A stretch of DNA of 32,507 nt from Microcaldota archaeon (lineage in GTDB: Archaea; Micrarchaeota; Micrarchaeia; Micrarchaeales; Micrarchaeaceae), in the NCBI GenBank assembly GCA_021797495.1, contig JAJZZO010000013.1, positions 1-32,507 of the forward strand. The letters run 5' to 3'. The translations under genes and the position numbers were made by a program. Below the pieces are notes generated by a model, which saw nothing but the letters and a program-made list of their open reading frames with translations, was not told where the DNA came from and made no database searches. How positions within the stretch are numbered: the first letter of the stretch is position 1; each line of letters begins with the position of its first letter. Shown here piece after piece: positions 21,634 through 29,534 of the stretch.

Positions 21634-24075
21634 TTGGCTTATGATCCGAAAGAAGAAGAGAAATGGAACGATTTTTGGCTTAATGCGGAGATGTTCAATT
21701 TCAACGAGGACGACACGTCGAAGCCGATATTTGTAATAGATACCCCGCCACCCAACACCACGGGAAGCTTGCATATGGGGCAGGCATTCTGGGTCTCATA
21801 CATAGACAGCATAGCCAGATACAGGAGGGCGAAGGGCTACAACGTGCTTTACCCGCAGGGGTGGGACACGCAGGGTTTTCCCACCGAGATAGAAACCGAA
21901 AAGAAGTACGGAAGGAACATGCCGAGGGACGAGTTCTACAACAAATGCGTAGAAGTGGCAAACGCCAACATAAAAGTCTTGAAGGATAGCATGAGGTACC
22001 TCGGAGCTTCTTTCGACGTAAGATACGAATACACCACAATGTCCGAAGATTACAGGAAGAAAGTGCAGGAGTCGCTCATGATAATGTACAATAAAGGCAT
22101 GGTTTACAGGGCAGACCACCCTGTAGAGTGGTGCCCCCACTGCGTTAGTTCAATATCAAGGGAAGAGACAGAGGAAAAACAGAGAGAAACGAAATTAAAC
22201 CATATACGTTTCACATTGGCCGGAAAGGGCGATGACAGCATTATAATAGCGACAACAAGGCCTGAACTGCTGCACGCTTGCGTTGCGATAGCCGTTAACC
22301 CCTCCGATGAAAGGTACAAAAAGCTCGTGGGCCATAAGGCTGAAGTGCCACTGTTCAACAGGGAGATTAAGATTATAGCGGATGAAAGCGTCGAGAAGGA
22401 ATTCGGCACTGGAGCAGAGATGGTTTGCACTTTTGGCGACAAACAGGACGTTAACATGTATTACAAGCACAAGCTGGAGCTTGTGAGGAGCGAGGATCAG
22501 CACGGAAGGCTCATGAATTCCGGGAAGTACGACGGCATGAAAACGGCAGAGGTGAGAGAGGCTATCCTCAAGGACCTTGAAGCCGCGCATACCTTAGAGA
22601 AAGTAGAGGTAATAAACCAGACGGTAAAAGTCCACGACAGATGCGGTACCCCTGTTGAGCTCGTATCGGAAATGCAGTGGTTCCTAAAGACCAAGGACAA
22701 TGCCGAGCACATAAAGAGCATGGCTTCACAGATGCACTGGATACCGGAAAGTTCTGCACAGAGGCTTTACGACTGGGCAAATTTCATAGAGTGGGATTGG
22801 AACATATCCAGGAACAGGATATTCGGCACCCCCATACCTTTCTGGTATTGCAATGATTGCGGGGAGATAATAGCTCCTGAAGAATCAAAATTGCCGGTAA
22901 ATCCAGCCTTGGAAGAACCTCCTGTGAACAAGTGCTCCAAGTGCGGGTCAAAAAACATAGAAGGTGAAAAAAACACCTGCGACGTGTGGGTAGATTCCGG
23001 AATAACGCCCCTAGTTGTGACGGGATGGCCTGAAAACCAGGAATTTTTCAAGTCTGCATTCCCGCCGGCAGTCAGGATACAGGGAACCGACATAATAAGG
23101 ACATGGGCGTTTTACACCATATACAGGACATGGGCGATGACAGGAAGCAAACCTCTTGAAACTATGCTGACGCACGGCATGGTTTTGGGCCCGGACGGAA
23201 GGGAGATGCATAAAAGCCTCGGAAATGGGGTAGACCCACTGGATTTGGCAAAGCAGTACTCCATAGACGCAGTCAGGTTATGGGTCGCGCTGAGCGGCGT
23301 AACATACAAGGACAAGACGTTTTCGCATGAGGACATGAAATACGCAAAGAGCTTCATAGTGAAGGCGTACAATTCGGCAGTTTTTGTCAGGAATGCCATA
23401 GCCGAAAACAAGCTGCCTGAAGAGCCGCCGACCACTGATTTAGGAGTTTTCGACATATGGATATTGAGCAGGCTAAATTCTGTCCTGGAAGAGGTTGATA
23501 GGCATTATTACGAATATGACCTTTACAATGCCACCACGAAACTCGTCAATTTCTTCTGGCATGAATTCTGCGATTATTACATTGAAAACGTAAAGCACAG
23601 GATCTACGACACTAGCAAGAAGGGAGAAGCAGGCAAGATAGCCGCGATATTCACGCTCAGGCACGTGCTTATGGAATCGCTTAAGGCGCTTGCACCGGTT
23701 ATGCCGCATGCCGCGGAGGAGATAAACGCCATGTTCGGCAAAAAGAGCATAATGCTCGAAGAGTTCCCGAAACACGTAAAAGTTGACAAGCCGAACGGCT
23801 ACGTAATAAACGGACTCATATTCGAGAGCGGGGTCGTGTCTACGGATATAGATAGCACCGGCAACCTCCTCAACGACATAATAGCGATTGTGAGGAAACG
23901 CAAGAGCGACTCCAAGCTCGCCCTGAACGCTCCAGCCAAGCTAATAAATATAAATGTTCCTGCCGAATATTATAACGCCGTCCATGCTTCGAGGGACGAG
24001 CTTAAGAGTATCTGCAAAGCGGAGAAGCTTGAAGTCAGAGAGACCAAGGAGTTTTCGGTCGATGTTGAATTCTGA
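21634..24075 (+). CDS. valS: valyl-tRNA synthetase
   Basis: 813 residues. PPPNTTGSLHMGQA (38-51), NVLYPQGWDTQGFPTE, VEWCPHCVSSISREE, the editing-domain TTRPELLHACVAIAV, the zinc knuckles CNDCGE and CSKCGS, CDVWVDSGITPL, and WNISRNRIFGTPIPFWYC identify archaeal ValRS. The first class I signature reads HMGQ (47-50) instead of HxGH, and the second reads EMHKS (524-528) instead of KMSKS. Both are class I catalytic motifs, so these are noteworthy substitutions. Translation must start at the TTG at 21634, because an in-frame TGA lies directly before it; GGTGAT is 4 nt upstream. The protein ends in an anticodon-binding domain and a short C-terminus without the bacterial coiled coil. A CGGCATTTATGCCG palindrome (21603-21616) precedes the gene. 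Confidence 0.93.
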   Translation: MAYDPKEEEKWNDFWLNAEMFNFNEDDTSKPIFVIDTPPPNTTGSLHMGQAFWVSYIDSIARYRRAKGYNVLYPQGWDTQGFPTEIETEKKYGRNMPRDEFYNKCVEVANANIKVLKDSMRYLGASFDVRYEYTTMSEDYRKKVQESLMIMYNKGMVYRADHPVEWCPHCVSSISREETEEKQRETKLNHIRFTLAGKGDDSIIIATTRPELLHACVAIAVNPSDERYKKLVGHKAEVPLFNREIKIIADESVEKEFGTGAEMVCTFGDKQDVNMYYKHKLELVRSEDQHGRLMNSGKYDGMKTAEVREAILKDLEAAHTLEKVEVINQTVKVHDRCGTPVELVSEMQWFLKTKDNAEHIKSMASQMHWIPESSAQRLYDWANFIEWDWNISRNRIFGTPIPFWYCNDCGEIIAPEESKLPVNPALEEPPVNKCSKCGSKNIEGEKNTCDVWVDSGITPLVVTGWPENQEFFKSAFPPAVRIQGTDIIRTWAFYTIYRTWAMTGSKPLETMLTHGMVLGPDGREMHKSLGNGVDPLDLAKQYSIDAVRLWVALSGVTYKDKTFSHEDMKYAKSFIVKAYNSAVFVRNAIAENKLPEEPPTTDLGVFDIWILSRLNSVLEEVDRHYYEYDLYNATTKLVNFFWHEFCDYYIENVKHRIYDTSKKGEAGKIAAIFTLRHVLMESLKALAPVMPHAAEEINAMFGKKSIMLEEFPKHVKVDKPNGYVINGLIFESGVVSTDIDSTGNLLNDIIAIVRKRKSDSKLALNAPAKLININVPAEYYNAVHASRDELKSICKAEKLEVRETKEFSVDVEF

Positions 24076-24152
24076 GAGTTTCAGCAAGCAATAAATATAT
24101 TTACACCCTAATGGCTCTTACGTTTAATGTATAAATTACGCTGAGTGTTGCG

Positions 24153-24620
24153 ATGGCAAGGATGCATACGAAAAAGAGAGGAAAGTCAAAATCAAGGAAG
24201 CCAATACTGGAAAGTGGCGCAAAGATAGAGGGAGCTGAAGAGAACAAGGATGAGATAATAAAGCTCGCGATAGGCTACGCCAAGCAGGGCATGCCTCCGG
24301 CACTCATAGGCGAAAAACTCAAGAAGGAGCACAACGTGCCGTACATAAGGCACATACTCGGCAAGAAGCTGGAGCAGGTGCTCGAGGAGAACGGGATAGA
24401 GGAGAAAATGCCTTACGACCTTCTTGAACTCATGAAAAAGGCAGTCAACCTTAGGAAGCACATGGCAAAGAACAAGCAGGATGTTAACAACAGGATAAGG
24501 CTTGGAAGGATAGAAGCGAAGATATGGAGGCTTACGAAGTATTATATTAGAGAGGGAGTTCTCCCAGAAGGATGGAGGTACAACCCACAGCAGGCGGAAC
24601 TGCTGGTAAAGGGTCACTGA
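24153..24620 (+). CDS. rps15: 30S ribosomal protein S15 (uS15), archaeal type
   Basis: 155 residues. It has the archaeal/eukaryotic N-terminal extension (MARMHTKKRGKSKSRKP) and the helical core ending KDEIIKLAIGYAKQGMPPALIG, then YIRHILGKKL, VNLRKHM, and NKQDVNNRIRLGRIEAKIWRLTKYY, which contacts the 16S rRNA three-way junction. An extra acidic insertion (ILESGAKIEGAEENKDE, about 18-34) stands where other archaea have a short linker with a conserved Trp. An AATAAATATATTTAC box (24090-24103) serves as promoter. The S3Ae gene follows after 9 nt. Confidence 0.96.
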   Translation: MARMHTKKRGKSKSRKPILESGAKIEGAEENKDEIIKLAIGYAKQGMPPALIGEKLKKEHNVPYIRHILGKKLEQVLEENGIEEKMPYDLLELMKKAVNLRKHMAKNKQDVNNRIRLGRIEAKIWRLTKYYIREGVLPEGWRYNPQQAELLVKGH

Positions 24621-24629
24621 GGTATTTTA

Positions 24630-25199
24630 ATGGCACTTCAAAAAACAGTAGATACATGGAAACTGAAGAAATGGTTCACGGTGTATGCACCTAAGGAATT
24701 CAACGAGGCGCAGATAGCCGAAATGCCTGCGAGCGACGAAAGCAACGTGATAGGCAGGAACATAAGGGTAGGACTATCAGTAATAACAAACAACCCCTCC
24801 CACGCTTATACCGAAGTAGTCCTTAAGGTTACCGACGTGAACGGGGAAGCCGCTCATACCAGGATAGTAAGGCTTGAACAGGTATACAGCTACATAAGAT
24901 CTCTTGTAAGGAGGTACAAGAGCGTTAGCGACGGCGTGTTCAACGTCTCTACCAACGACGGCTCGAAGGAGGTAGCGAAAATACTCATAATAACAAGGGG
25001 CAGGACCGCGCACACCAAGCTTGTAGGGATAAGGAAAGAGGCGAAGGTATTCGTGGAAGCTTATTTCAAGGAGAAGAGCCTCAAGGAGGCCATAGACAGC
25101 ATAATAGAGGGCAAATTCCAGGGCGAGCTTGGAGCCAAAGTCGCACATGTTGCGCCCATAAGCAAGATAGAGGTAAAGAAGTTTGAAGTCGTAGGCTGA
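24630..25199 (+). CDS. rps3ae: 30S ribosomal protein S3Ae (eS1)
   Basis: 189 residues. WKLKKWFTVYAPKEFNEAQIAE, NVIGRNIRVGLSVI, HTRIVRLEQVYSYIRSLVRRYKSVSDGVF and a C-terminal beta region are typical of the archaeal/eukaryotic S3Ae family, which sits on the small-subunit platform near the mRNA exit. It is slightly short compared with euryarchaeal versions (about 195-205 residues). ATG at 24630 follows TGAGGT. It is co-transcribed with S15, and a T-rich stretch follows the stop. Confidence 0.95.
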   Translation: MALQKTVDTWKLKKWFTVYAPKEFNEAQIAEMPASDESNVIGRNIRVGLSVITNNPSHAYTEVVLKVTDVNGEAAHTRIVRLEQVYSYIRSLVRRYKSVSDGVFNVSTNDGSKEVAKILIITRGRTAHTKLVGIRKEAKVFVEAYFKEKSLKEAIDSIIEGKFQGELGAKVAHVAPISKIEVKKFEVVG

Positions 25200-25203
25200 T
25201 TTA

Positions 25204-25240
25204 GGCTCTTTTTACTTTTCTTTTTCTTTTCTCATTTTAA
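25204..25240 (+). terminator. T-rich archaeal terminator after the S15-S3Ae pair
   Basis: Five T-runs of 4-5 residues in 37 nt directly after the stop codon of S3Ae. Oligo-T tracts without a hairpin are the usual archaeal termination signal. Confidence 0.55.
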
Positions 25241-25539
25241 AAACCCATACAGAAAGCGGATACGCTGAGCCCTTTTACATGCGTCCATACAGGTTAACAA
25301 AACGTGTTTAAAACCTTGTATCTCATTATATTTTGGATATGAATATTAAGGTGAGAAATATGGGTGGAACCGAAAATTCTCCGTAAATATGAGAGAGAAG
25401 CTGGCTAAGATATTTAGGTGATGAAATGATGGGCGGATATGACGATCATCCATAATGTTATTGGCAGAACTGACGCAGGATTAAAACAGCAATAATCTGT
25501 TTGGCTTGCGTTTATGCTTATGCTTTATATATGTTCTTT
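25241..25539. other. intergenic region without a supported gene
   Basis: With the T-rich terminator, this forms the 340-nt gap between the S3Ae gene and the exporter pair. It has TATA-like elements at about 25325-25333 and 25522-25529 (TTTATATA on the plus strand, directed into the antisense of the exporter gene). A few very short start-to-stop frames (8-10 codons) sit near GGTGA sites. A GTGATGA...CTGA pair at 25420-25471 resembles C/D-box RNA elements but lacks convincing D' and C' boxes. I support no gene here. Confidence 0.4.
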
Positions 25540-25866
25540 CTAGCTGCTGCCTACAAAGACTACTCCTACGGTTATTATTATGACTCCCAGCCATCTTAAC
25601 GGAGGGACGCTTTCAGCCAGAAGAGAAGCGGCCAGTATTACTGCAAATATGTAGCTTAGTCCTCCGACGCTGTACGCCCAGCTCAGGTTCGCCCTCGTAA
25701 GCACATAAAAGTAGATAAGCGTGGATACGAAATAAGCTATAATCCCGAAGCTGATTATGTAGAGCATGTGCGCAGATAAAGCGTACTTGAAAAGCAGCTG
25801 GCCTACCGCACCGAGGAATGTTGACCCAAGGAGCATGGTTATATTTTCGGTTTTTCTGCGTTCCAT
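25540..25866 (-). CDS. small DMT/EmrE-type membrane transporter, partner B
   Basis: About 108 residues from ATG at 25866; an ATG at 25878 inside the upstream gene is possible but the nearer one has TGTGAT as Shine-Dalgarno. Four hydrophobic helices. LGSTFLGAVGQLLFKYAL, then FVSTLIYFYVLTRANLSWAYSVGGLSYIF, then GVIIITVGVVFVG follow the half-size drug/metabolite transporter pattern. A membrane Glu (LLAESVPPLRW) and no EmrE-like Glu in helix 1 (Gln is there) are notable. It overlaps or abuts the other half-size protein upstream, which suggests a heterodimer of the EbrAB type. The substrate is unknown. Confidence 0.75.
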   Translation of the reverse strand: MERRKTENITMLLGSTFLGAVGQLLFKYALSAHMLYIISFGIIAYFVSTLIYFYVLTRANLSWAYSVGGLSYIFAVILAASLLAESVPPLRWLGVIIITVGVVFVGSS

Positions 25867-25870
25867 GCTA

Positions 25871-26236
25871 TCACACATACGATACAGCGATAAGAGTTAT
25901 GCCTGCGAATACCAATGCTATGCCCATTATCCTTTTGACATTGAGAGGCTCCTTCAGGAATTTAGCCGAAAAAAGCGCCACGAATATGAAGCTGCTTGCG
26001 AATATCGGATATACCACGGAGAGCGGCGCCTTGGAAAGCGCATATAGGTATATAACAAGGCTTGCGAAGTAGCTCGCTATGCCCAGCAGTATCTTTTTGT
26101 TGGTGAAGAGCGCCTTTATTATTTGGAATATGCCCATCTTGCCCTTTTCCAGCTCGGATTTGAAAAGTGTTTGAGCAAAAGAGACTATTACCGCAGCAAT
26201 AAGTGTTATAAATATGATTAGATATATTGTAATCAT
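25871..26236 (-). CDS. small DMT/EmrE-type membrane transporter, partner A
   Basis: 121 residues, four membrane helices (about 4-24, 42-62, 67-85, 98-117). IVSFAQTLFKSELEKG, then YFASLVIYLYALSKAPLSVVYPIFASSFIF, KFLKEPLNVKRIMGIALVFAGI match EamA/SMR half-size transporters, including the YP(I) turn in helix 3 and EPLN before helix 4. It is translated first of the two, followed within a few bases by the second half-size gene. The pair likely assembles with opposite topology. ATG at 26236; the divergent small membrane protein gene begins 20 nt away, so the promoters overlap. Confidence 0.78.
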   Translation of the reverse strand: MITIYLIIFITLIAAVIVSFAQTLFKSELEKGKMGIFQIIKALFTNKKILLGIASYFASLVIYLYALSKAPLSVVYPIFASSFIFVALFSAKFLKEPLNVKRIMGIALVFAGITLIAVSYV

Positions 26237-26256
26237 TTAAACCACAAGTTGTTGTG

Positions 26257-26508
26257 ATGGAGAATGCACTTGCTTTTGTAGTTTCCCTAGTAACAGTTAT
26301 AGTGGTAATACTCGCAATATCCATATTTATGCTTTACGGGGCTACAAGTTTATTTTACGCGAGTGCGCTCATATCTATAGCGCTTGGATTTCTGGACGCA
26401 TGGTTCGTTTCCAGGGAGGGCTCTTCAGCAAAGCTGGAGGAACAGCGTAATGCCAGGAAAACCAATGGCAGCACCAGGAAGCGCGTCAGAAAGCGCAAAA
26501 AACTTTGA
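26257..26508 (+). CDS. small membrane protein with basic C-terminal tail
   Basis: 83 residues from ATG at 26257 (a GTG one codon earlier is possible). Two hydrophobic helices (about 5-27 and 30-50) are followed by a positively charged tail (KLEEQRNARKTNG, then RKRVRKRKKL). No domain is recognised. It lies 23 nt before topA on the same strand and is likely in its operon. The tail could contact nucleic acid or lipid head groups, but this is speculation. Confidence 0.55.
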   Translation: MENALAFVVSLVTVIVVILAISIFMLYGATSLFYASALISIALGFLDAWFVSREGSSAKLEEQRNARKTNGSTRKRVRKRKKL

Positions 26509-26531
26509 ACTAAGGAAAAAAGGCCGTTTTT

Positions 26532-28766
26532 ATGGATACACTCATCATAGCGGAAAAGCCAAGCGTAGCATTGAGGATAGCCATAGCTTTGGGCAACGGA
26601 GAGCAGAAGCGCATTGCCACTGGCAAGACAAGCTATTACAAGATAGAAAAAGACGACTCCACGCTTTATATAGCTCCAGCGGTGGGGCACCTGTTTACTA
26701 TAAGGCAAGTCGGGAACAAAAGGGGCTACCCGGTGCTTGACGTGGAATGGGCGCCGTCACATGAGGCCAGCAAGAGCTCGGCTTTCACAAAGCAGTACCT
26801 AAACACGATACAGGAGGTAGCGAAGAAATGCTCCTACTTCATAAACGCGTGCGACTACGACATAGAGGGCACAGTCATAGGCACCAACATAATAAAGGAG
26901 GTCACTAAACAGCCGGTTGAAAAGCTCAGGGCATACGCCAAGAGAATGAAGTATTCCACCACTACGACCAAGGACTTGGTAGACTCTTACAACAACATGT
27001 CGGAGCTCGACCTTGAAAATTATTATGCCGGAGAGGCAAGGCACATGCTCGACTGGATATGGGGCATAAACCTCAGCAGGGCCTTGACGCAGGCCTTGGG
27101 CGGCGCGGGAGGCGGCAAGTGGCTGAGTATAGGAAGAGTCCAAGGGCCCACATTGGCCATACTTGCGAGAAAGGAAAAGGAGATAGCAAGCTTCAAGCCC
27201 GAGCCTTTTTGGAGGATTACCGCGATAATAGATGGCACCGAATTTACCGACACGCGCGGAGACATGAAGGATAAAGCCACTGCGGAAAAAGCTTACGATG
27301 AAAGCGTAAGGAACAAGGAAAAGGCCACAATAAAGGCCATCGCTGCAAAAGAAGAGCCCAGGTGGCCATATCCGCCGTTCGACCTCACGTCACTGCAATT
27401 AGAAGCAAGCAGAGTTTTCAGGTTAGATCCTTCGCTCACGCTGGCGATTGCGCAGAAGCTTTATGAGCGCTCGTATATATCTTATCCGAGAACATCGTCG
27501 CAGAAGCTGCCGTACAGCCTGGGGCTGCCAAGCATAATAAAAGCATTGGGGGAAAACCCTGATTATGCCGAGATATCAAAAAGCCTCGCCGAAGCGAACA
27601 GGTTCAAGCCGTTGGAAGGTAAGAAGAGCGACGAGGCGCATCCTGCCATATTCCCTACGGGAGTGATGCCCAAGGAGATGAGCAAGCAGGAGTCGGACAT
27701 ATACGACCTGATTGCCAGGAGGTTCCTCTCGTGCTTCGCGGAACCTGCAAGCGTTGCAAGGGTCAAGATTAATGCGACCATAGGCGCGGAAGAGTTTTAC
27801 GCCTCCGGTGCGAAGGTTACAAAAAGGGCGTGGCTCGACTACTACAGGTATGCATCCATAGAAGAAAGGGAGGTGGCGGACTTCAAGGAGGGTAACGTGT
27901 ATAACGCAGAGCCCGTGACAATGCAAAGCCTCGAGACCAAACCGCCGAAAAGATATAGCAAGGCCAGCATAATCGCGGAGCTGGAGCGCAAGGGCTTGGG
28001 CACGAAGGCCACGCGGGCAAGCATAGTAGATACGCTGTTCAAGCGCAATTACGTCGAAGGCTCGAGCATAGCGGTCACAAGCTTCGGGATGAGCGTTTAC
28101 AACTCCCTGGAAAAGAACTGCCCTATGATAGTCGACGAAAAGACCACAAAGGAATTGGAAGACGACATGGAAGGCATATCGGAAAGGAAGAAGAGCGAGG
28201 CTGAGGTTCTGGAACACGGCAAAAAAATGCTACTTGACGCCCTGGAAATGTTCAACAAGAACATGCAGCAGGTATCCAATGAGATGAGAAGCAGTTTCAT
28301 GCAGGCGAGCATTCTCGGCAAGTGCCCGAGGTGTGGAGATGGCGACTTGATAATAAGACATTCGAAGATAGGCAAGCAGTTCGTAGCGTGCACTAACTAC
28401 CCGAAATGCACGAATACATATCCCTTAGTGCAGAAGGCGAAGATAGTTACGACGGGCAATATATGCGAATACTGCCACACTCCGATAGTTAAAGTCATAC
28501 GCAAGGGCATGAGGCCTTTCGAGATGGACCTTGACCCAAAATGCCCGAACAGGCCAATCACGTTCAGGAGCAAGGAAGATAGCGGCGCGGCGGATAGCCA
28601 GGAAAAAACCGCACCTGAAGAACCCAAGGCGCAGAAGAAAACGCAGACAAAAACACCGAAGGAGAAAACAGTCAAGAAAAGCGTGAAGCGCACAAAAAAG
28701 GCCGCAGCGAAAAAGGCGCCGAAAAAAAGCAAGGCAAAAACAACAAGTGATAGTGATGAGAATTGA
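26532..28766 (+). CDS. topA: DNA topoisomerase I (type IA), archaeal
   Basis: 744 residues. The Toprim domain has the acidic IAEKPSVA start and CDYDIEGTVIG (107-117). The cleavage domain carries YERSYISYPRTSSQ, with Tyr318 as the DNA-linking tyrosine. KASIIAELERKGLGTKATRASI follows in the strand-passage region. The C-terminal part has a zinc ribbon (CPRCGDGDLIIRH, then CTNYPKC) and a second Cys set (CEYCHTP, then DPKCP). The last about 65 residues are a low-complexity Lys/Ala/Thr/Glu tail resembling histone H1 tails, longer than in most archaeal TopA. The enzyme relaxes negative supercoils. The trmI start lies inside the last codons. Confidence 0.96.
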   Translation: MDTLIIAEKPSVALRIAIALGNGEQKRIATGKTSYYKIEKDDSTLYIAPAVGHLFTIRQVGNKRGYPVLDVEWAPSHEASKSSAFTKQYLNTIQEVAKKCSYFINACDYDIEGTVIGTNIIKEVTKQPVEKLRAYAKRMKYSTTTTKDLVDSYNNMSELDLENYYAGEARHMLDWIWGINLSRALTQALGGAGGGKWLSIGRVQGPTLAILARKEKEIASFKPEPFWRITAIIDGTEFTDTRGDMKDKATAEKAYDESVRNKEKATIKAIAAKEEPRWPYPPFDLTSLQLEASRVFRLDPSLTLAIAQKLYERSYISYPRTSSQKLPYSLGLPSIIKALGENPDYAEISKSLAEANRFKPLEGKKSDEAHPAIFPTGVMPKEMSKQESDIYDLIARRFLSCFAEPASVARVKINATIGAEEFYASGAKVTKRAWLDYYRYASIEEREVADFKEGNVYNAEPVTMQSLETKPPKRYSKASIIAELERKGLGTKATRASIVDTLFKRNYVEGSSIAVTSFGMSVYNSLEKNCPMIVDEKTTKELEDDMEGISERKKSEAEVLEHGKKMLLDALEMFNKNMQQVSNEMRSSFMQASILGKCPRCGDGDLIIRHSKIGKQFVACTNYPKCTNTYPLVQKAKIVTTGNICEYCHTPIVKVIRKGMRPFEMDLDPKCPNRPITFRSKEDSGAADSQEKTAPEEPKAQKKTQTKTPKEKTVKKSVKRTKKAAAKKAPKKSKAKTTSDSDEN

Positions 28767-29361
28767 TCTACCGGAAAATTTTAGAAGACTTAAGCGTGCA
28801 CCGCAGGTCATACTTCCAAAGGACATAGGCATAATAATTGCTTATTCAGGAGTAAACAAAGAGAGCGTATGCGTTGATGCGGGCACTGGCAGCGGATGGC
28901 TTGCAGTAAGCCTGGCGAAGATTGCCAAGAAGGTGATAAGCTATGAGCTCAGGGAAGACTTCATAAAGATAGCCGAGAAGAACAAGGTTATCGCGAACGT
29001 CCCTAACTTAGAGATAAAGCACGGAGACATAACAAGGGACTTGAAGGAGAAGGACGTTGACCTGATAACGCTTGACATGCCGGCATCGGAGAAGGCGATA
29101 CCGAGGGCGAAAAAATCCTTAAAAGAAAACGGGGTAATCGTGGGCTACATGCCTCACATGGAGCAGGTTTTAAAGTTTGCCAACAAATTAGAGAAGAGCG
29201 GTTTCACTGAGCTGAGGACGTACGAATGCATACTTAGGGATATGCTTGTGCGACCCGAGGGGATGAGACCATCGACGAAAGGCGTATGGCATACTGCATA
29301 TCTGGTGTTTGCAAGAAAACCGGCAGCAAAAATCCAGAGCGTTGCGGCAAAAGAGCAATAG
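28756..29361 (+). CDS. trmI: tRNA (adenine-N1)-methyltransferase, TrmI type, lacking the N-terminal domain
   Basis: 201 residues from ATG at 28756, overlapping the topA stop by 11 nt; GTG at 28747 adds three residues. LKRAPQVILPKDIGIIIAYSGV and the SAM loop VDAGTGSGWLAVSLAKI (about 43-59) begin the Rossmann domain. GVIVGYMPHMEQV and RDMLVRPEGMRPSTKGVWHTAYLVFARK are the C-terminal signature of the m1A57/58 tRNA methyltransferases. The catalytic DxP region reads LDMPASEKA. Archaeal TrmI usually has a preceding about 60-residue beta-barrel domain, which is missing here. Upstream bases are topA coding sequence, so it cannot be a mis-called start. The tetramer interface or tRNA grip may differ. 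Confidence 0.85.
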   Translation: MRIDLPENFRRLKRAPQVILPKDIGIIIAYSGVNKESVCVDAGTGSGWLAVSLAKIAKKVISYELREDFIKIAEKNKVIANVPNLEIKHGDITRDLKEKDVDLITLDMPASEKAIPRAKKSLKENGVIVGYMPHMEQVLKFANKLEKSGFTELRTYECILRDMLVRPEGMRPSTKGVWHTAYLVFARKPAAKIQSVAAKEQ

Positions 29362-29450
29362 CTCGTGTTTGATAAGTGGGGTTGAGGCGTATGTTTCCAT
29401 ACGCCCCGGGTGGATGAGAATAGGGTTGTTACAGAATAAGCACATTAGCG
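29350..29450 (-). ncRNA. candidate small non-coding RNA with promoter, GNRA hairpin and terminator-like end
   Basis: On the minus strand an exact TTTATATA (29479-29472) predicts a start near 29448. The transcript would contain a perfect 8-bp stem GGCGTATG/CATACGCC (29405-29398 and 29393-29386) closed by a GAAA tetraloop, a favoured RNA loop. It would end at GAGC-TATT-GCTC followed by TTTT (about 29366-29351), an intrinsic-terminator shape that reaches into the 3' end of trmI. No open frame is present. This could also be only a bidirectional transcript end between the convergent trmI and permease genes. No known RNA family is recognised. Confidence 0.35.
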
Positions 29451-29471
29451 TAGACAATTTACAACCAAACA

Positions 29472-29479
29472 TATATAAA
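29472..29479 (-). promoter_or_regulatory. TTTATATA box in the trmI-permease convergent gap
   Basis: An exact archaeal box A on the minus strand in a gap where no coding gene needs a promoter. It points toward the candidate RNA at 29350-29450. Confidence 0.4.
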
Positions 29480-29534
29480 GCTTTGCTTCAATTCTCGCTT
29501 TTACGGCTTTGCGGATTATGCAGCCATAACACCA

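Noticed and set aside
25417-25475. possible C/D-box small RNA
   Set aside because: A GTGATGA and a CTGA exist, but internal D' and C' boxes are poor, the spacing to the last box is too long, and no terminal stem closes the element.
27576-28217. 213-codon minus-strand frame inside topA
   Set aside because: It is antisense to the catalytic domain of topoisomerase I. Long antisense frames arise from the codon bias of the real gene.
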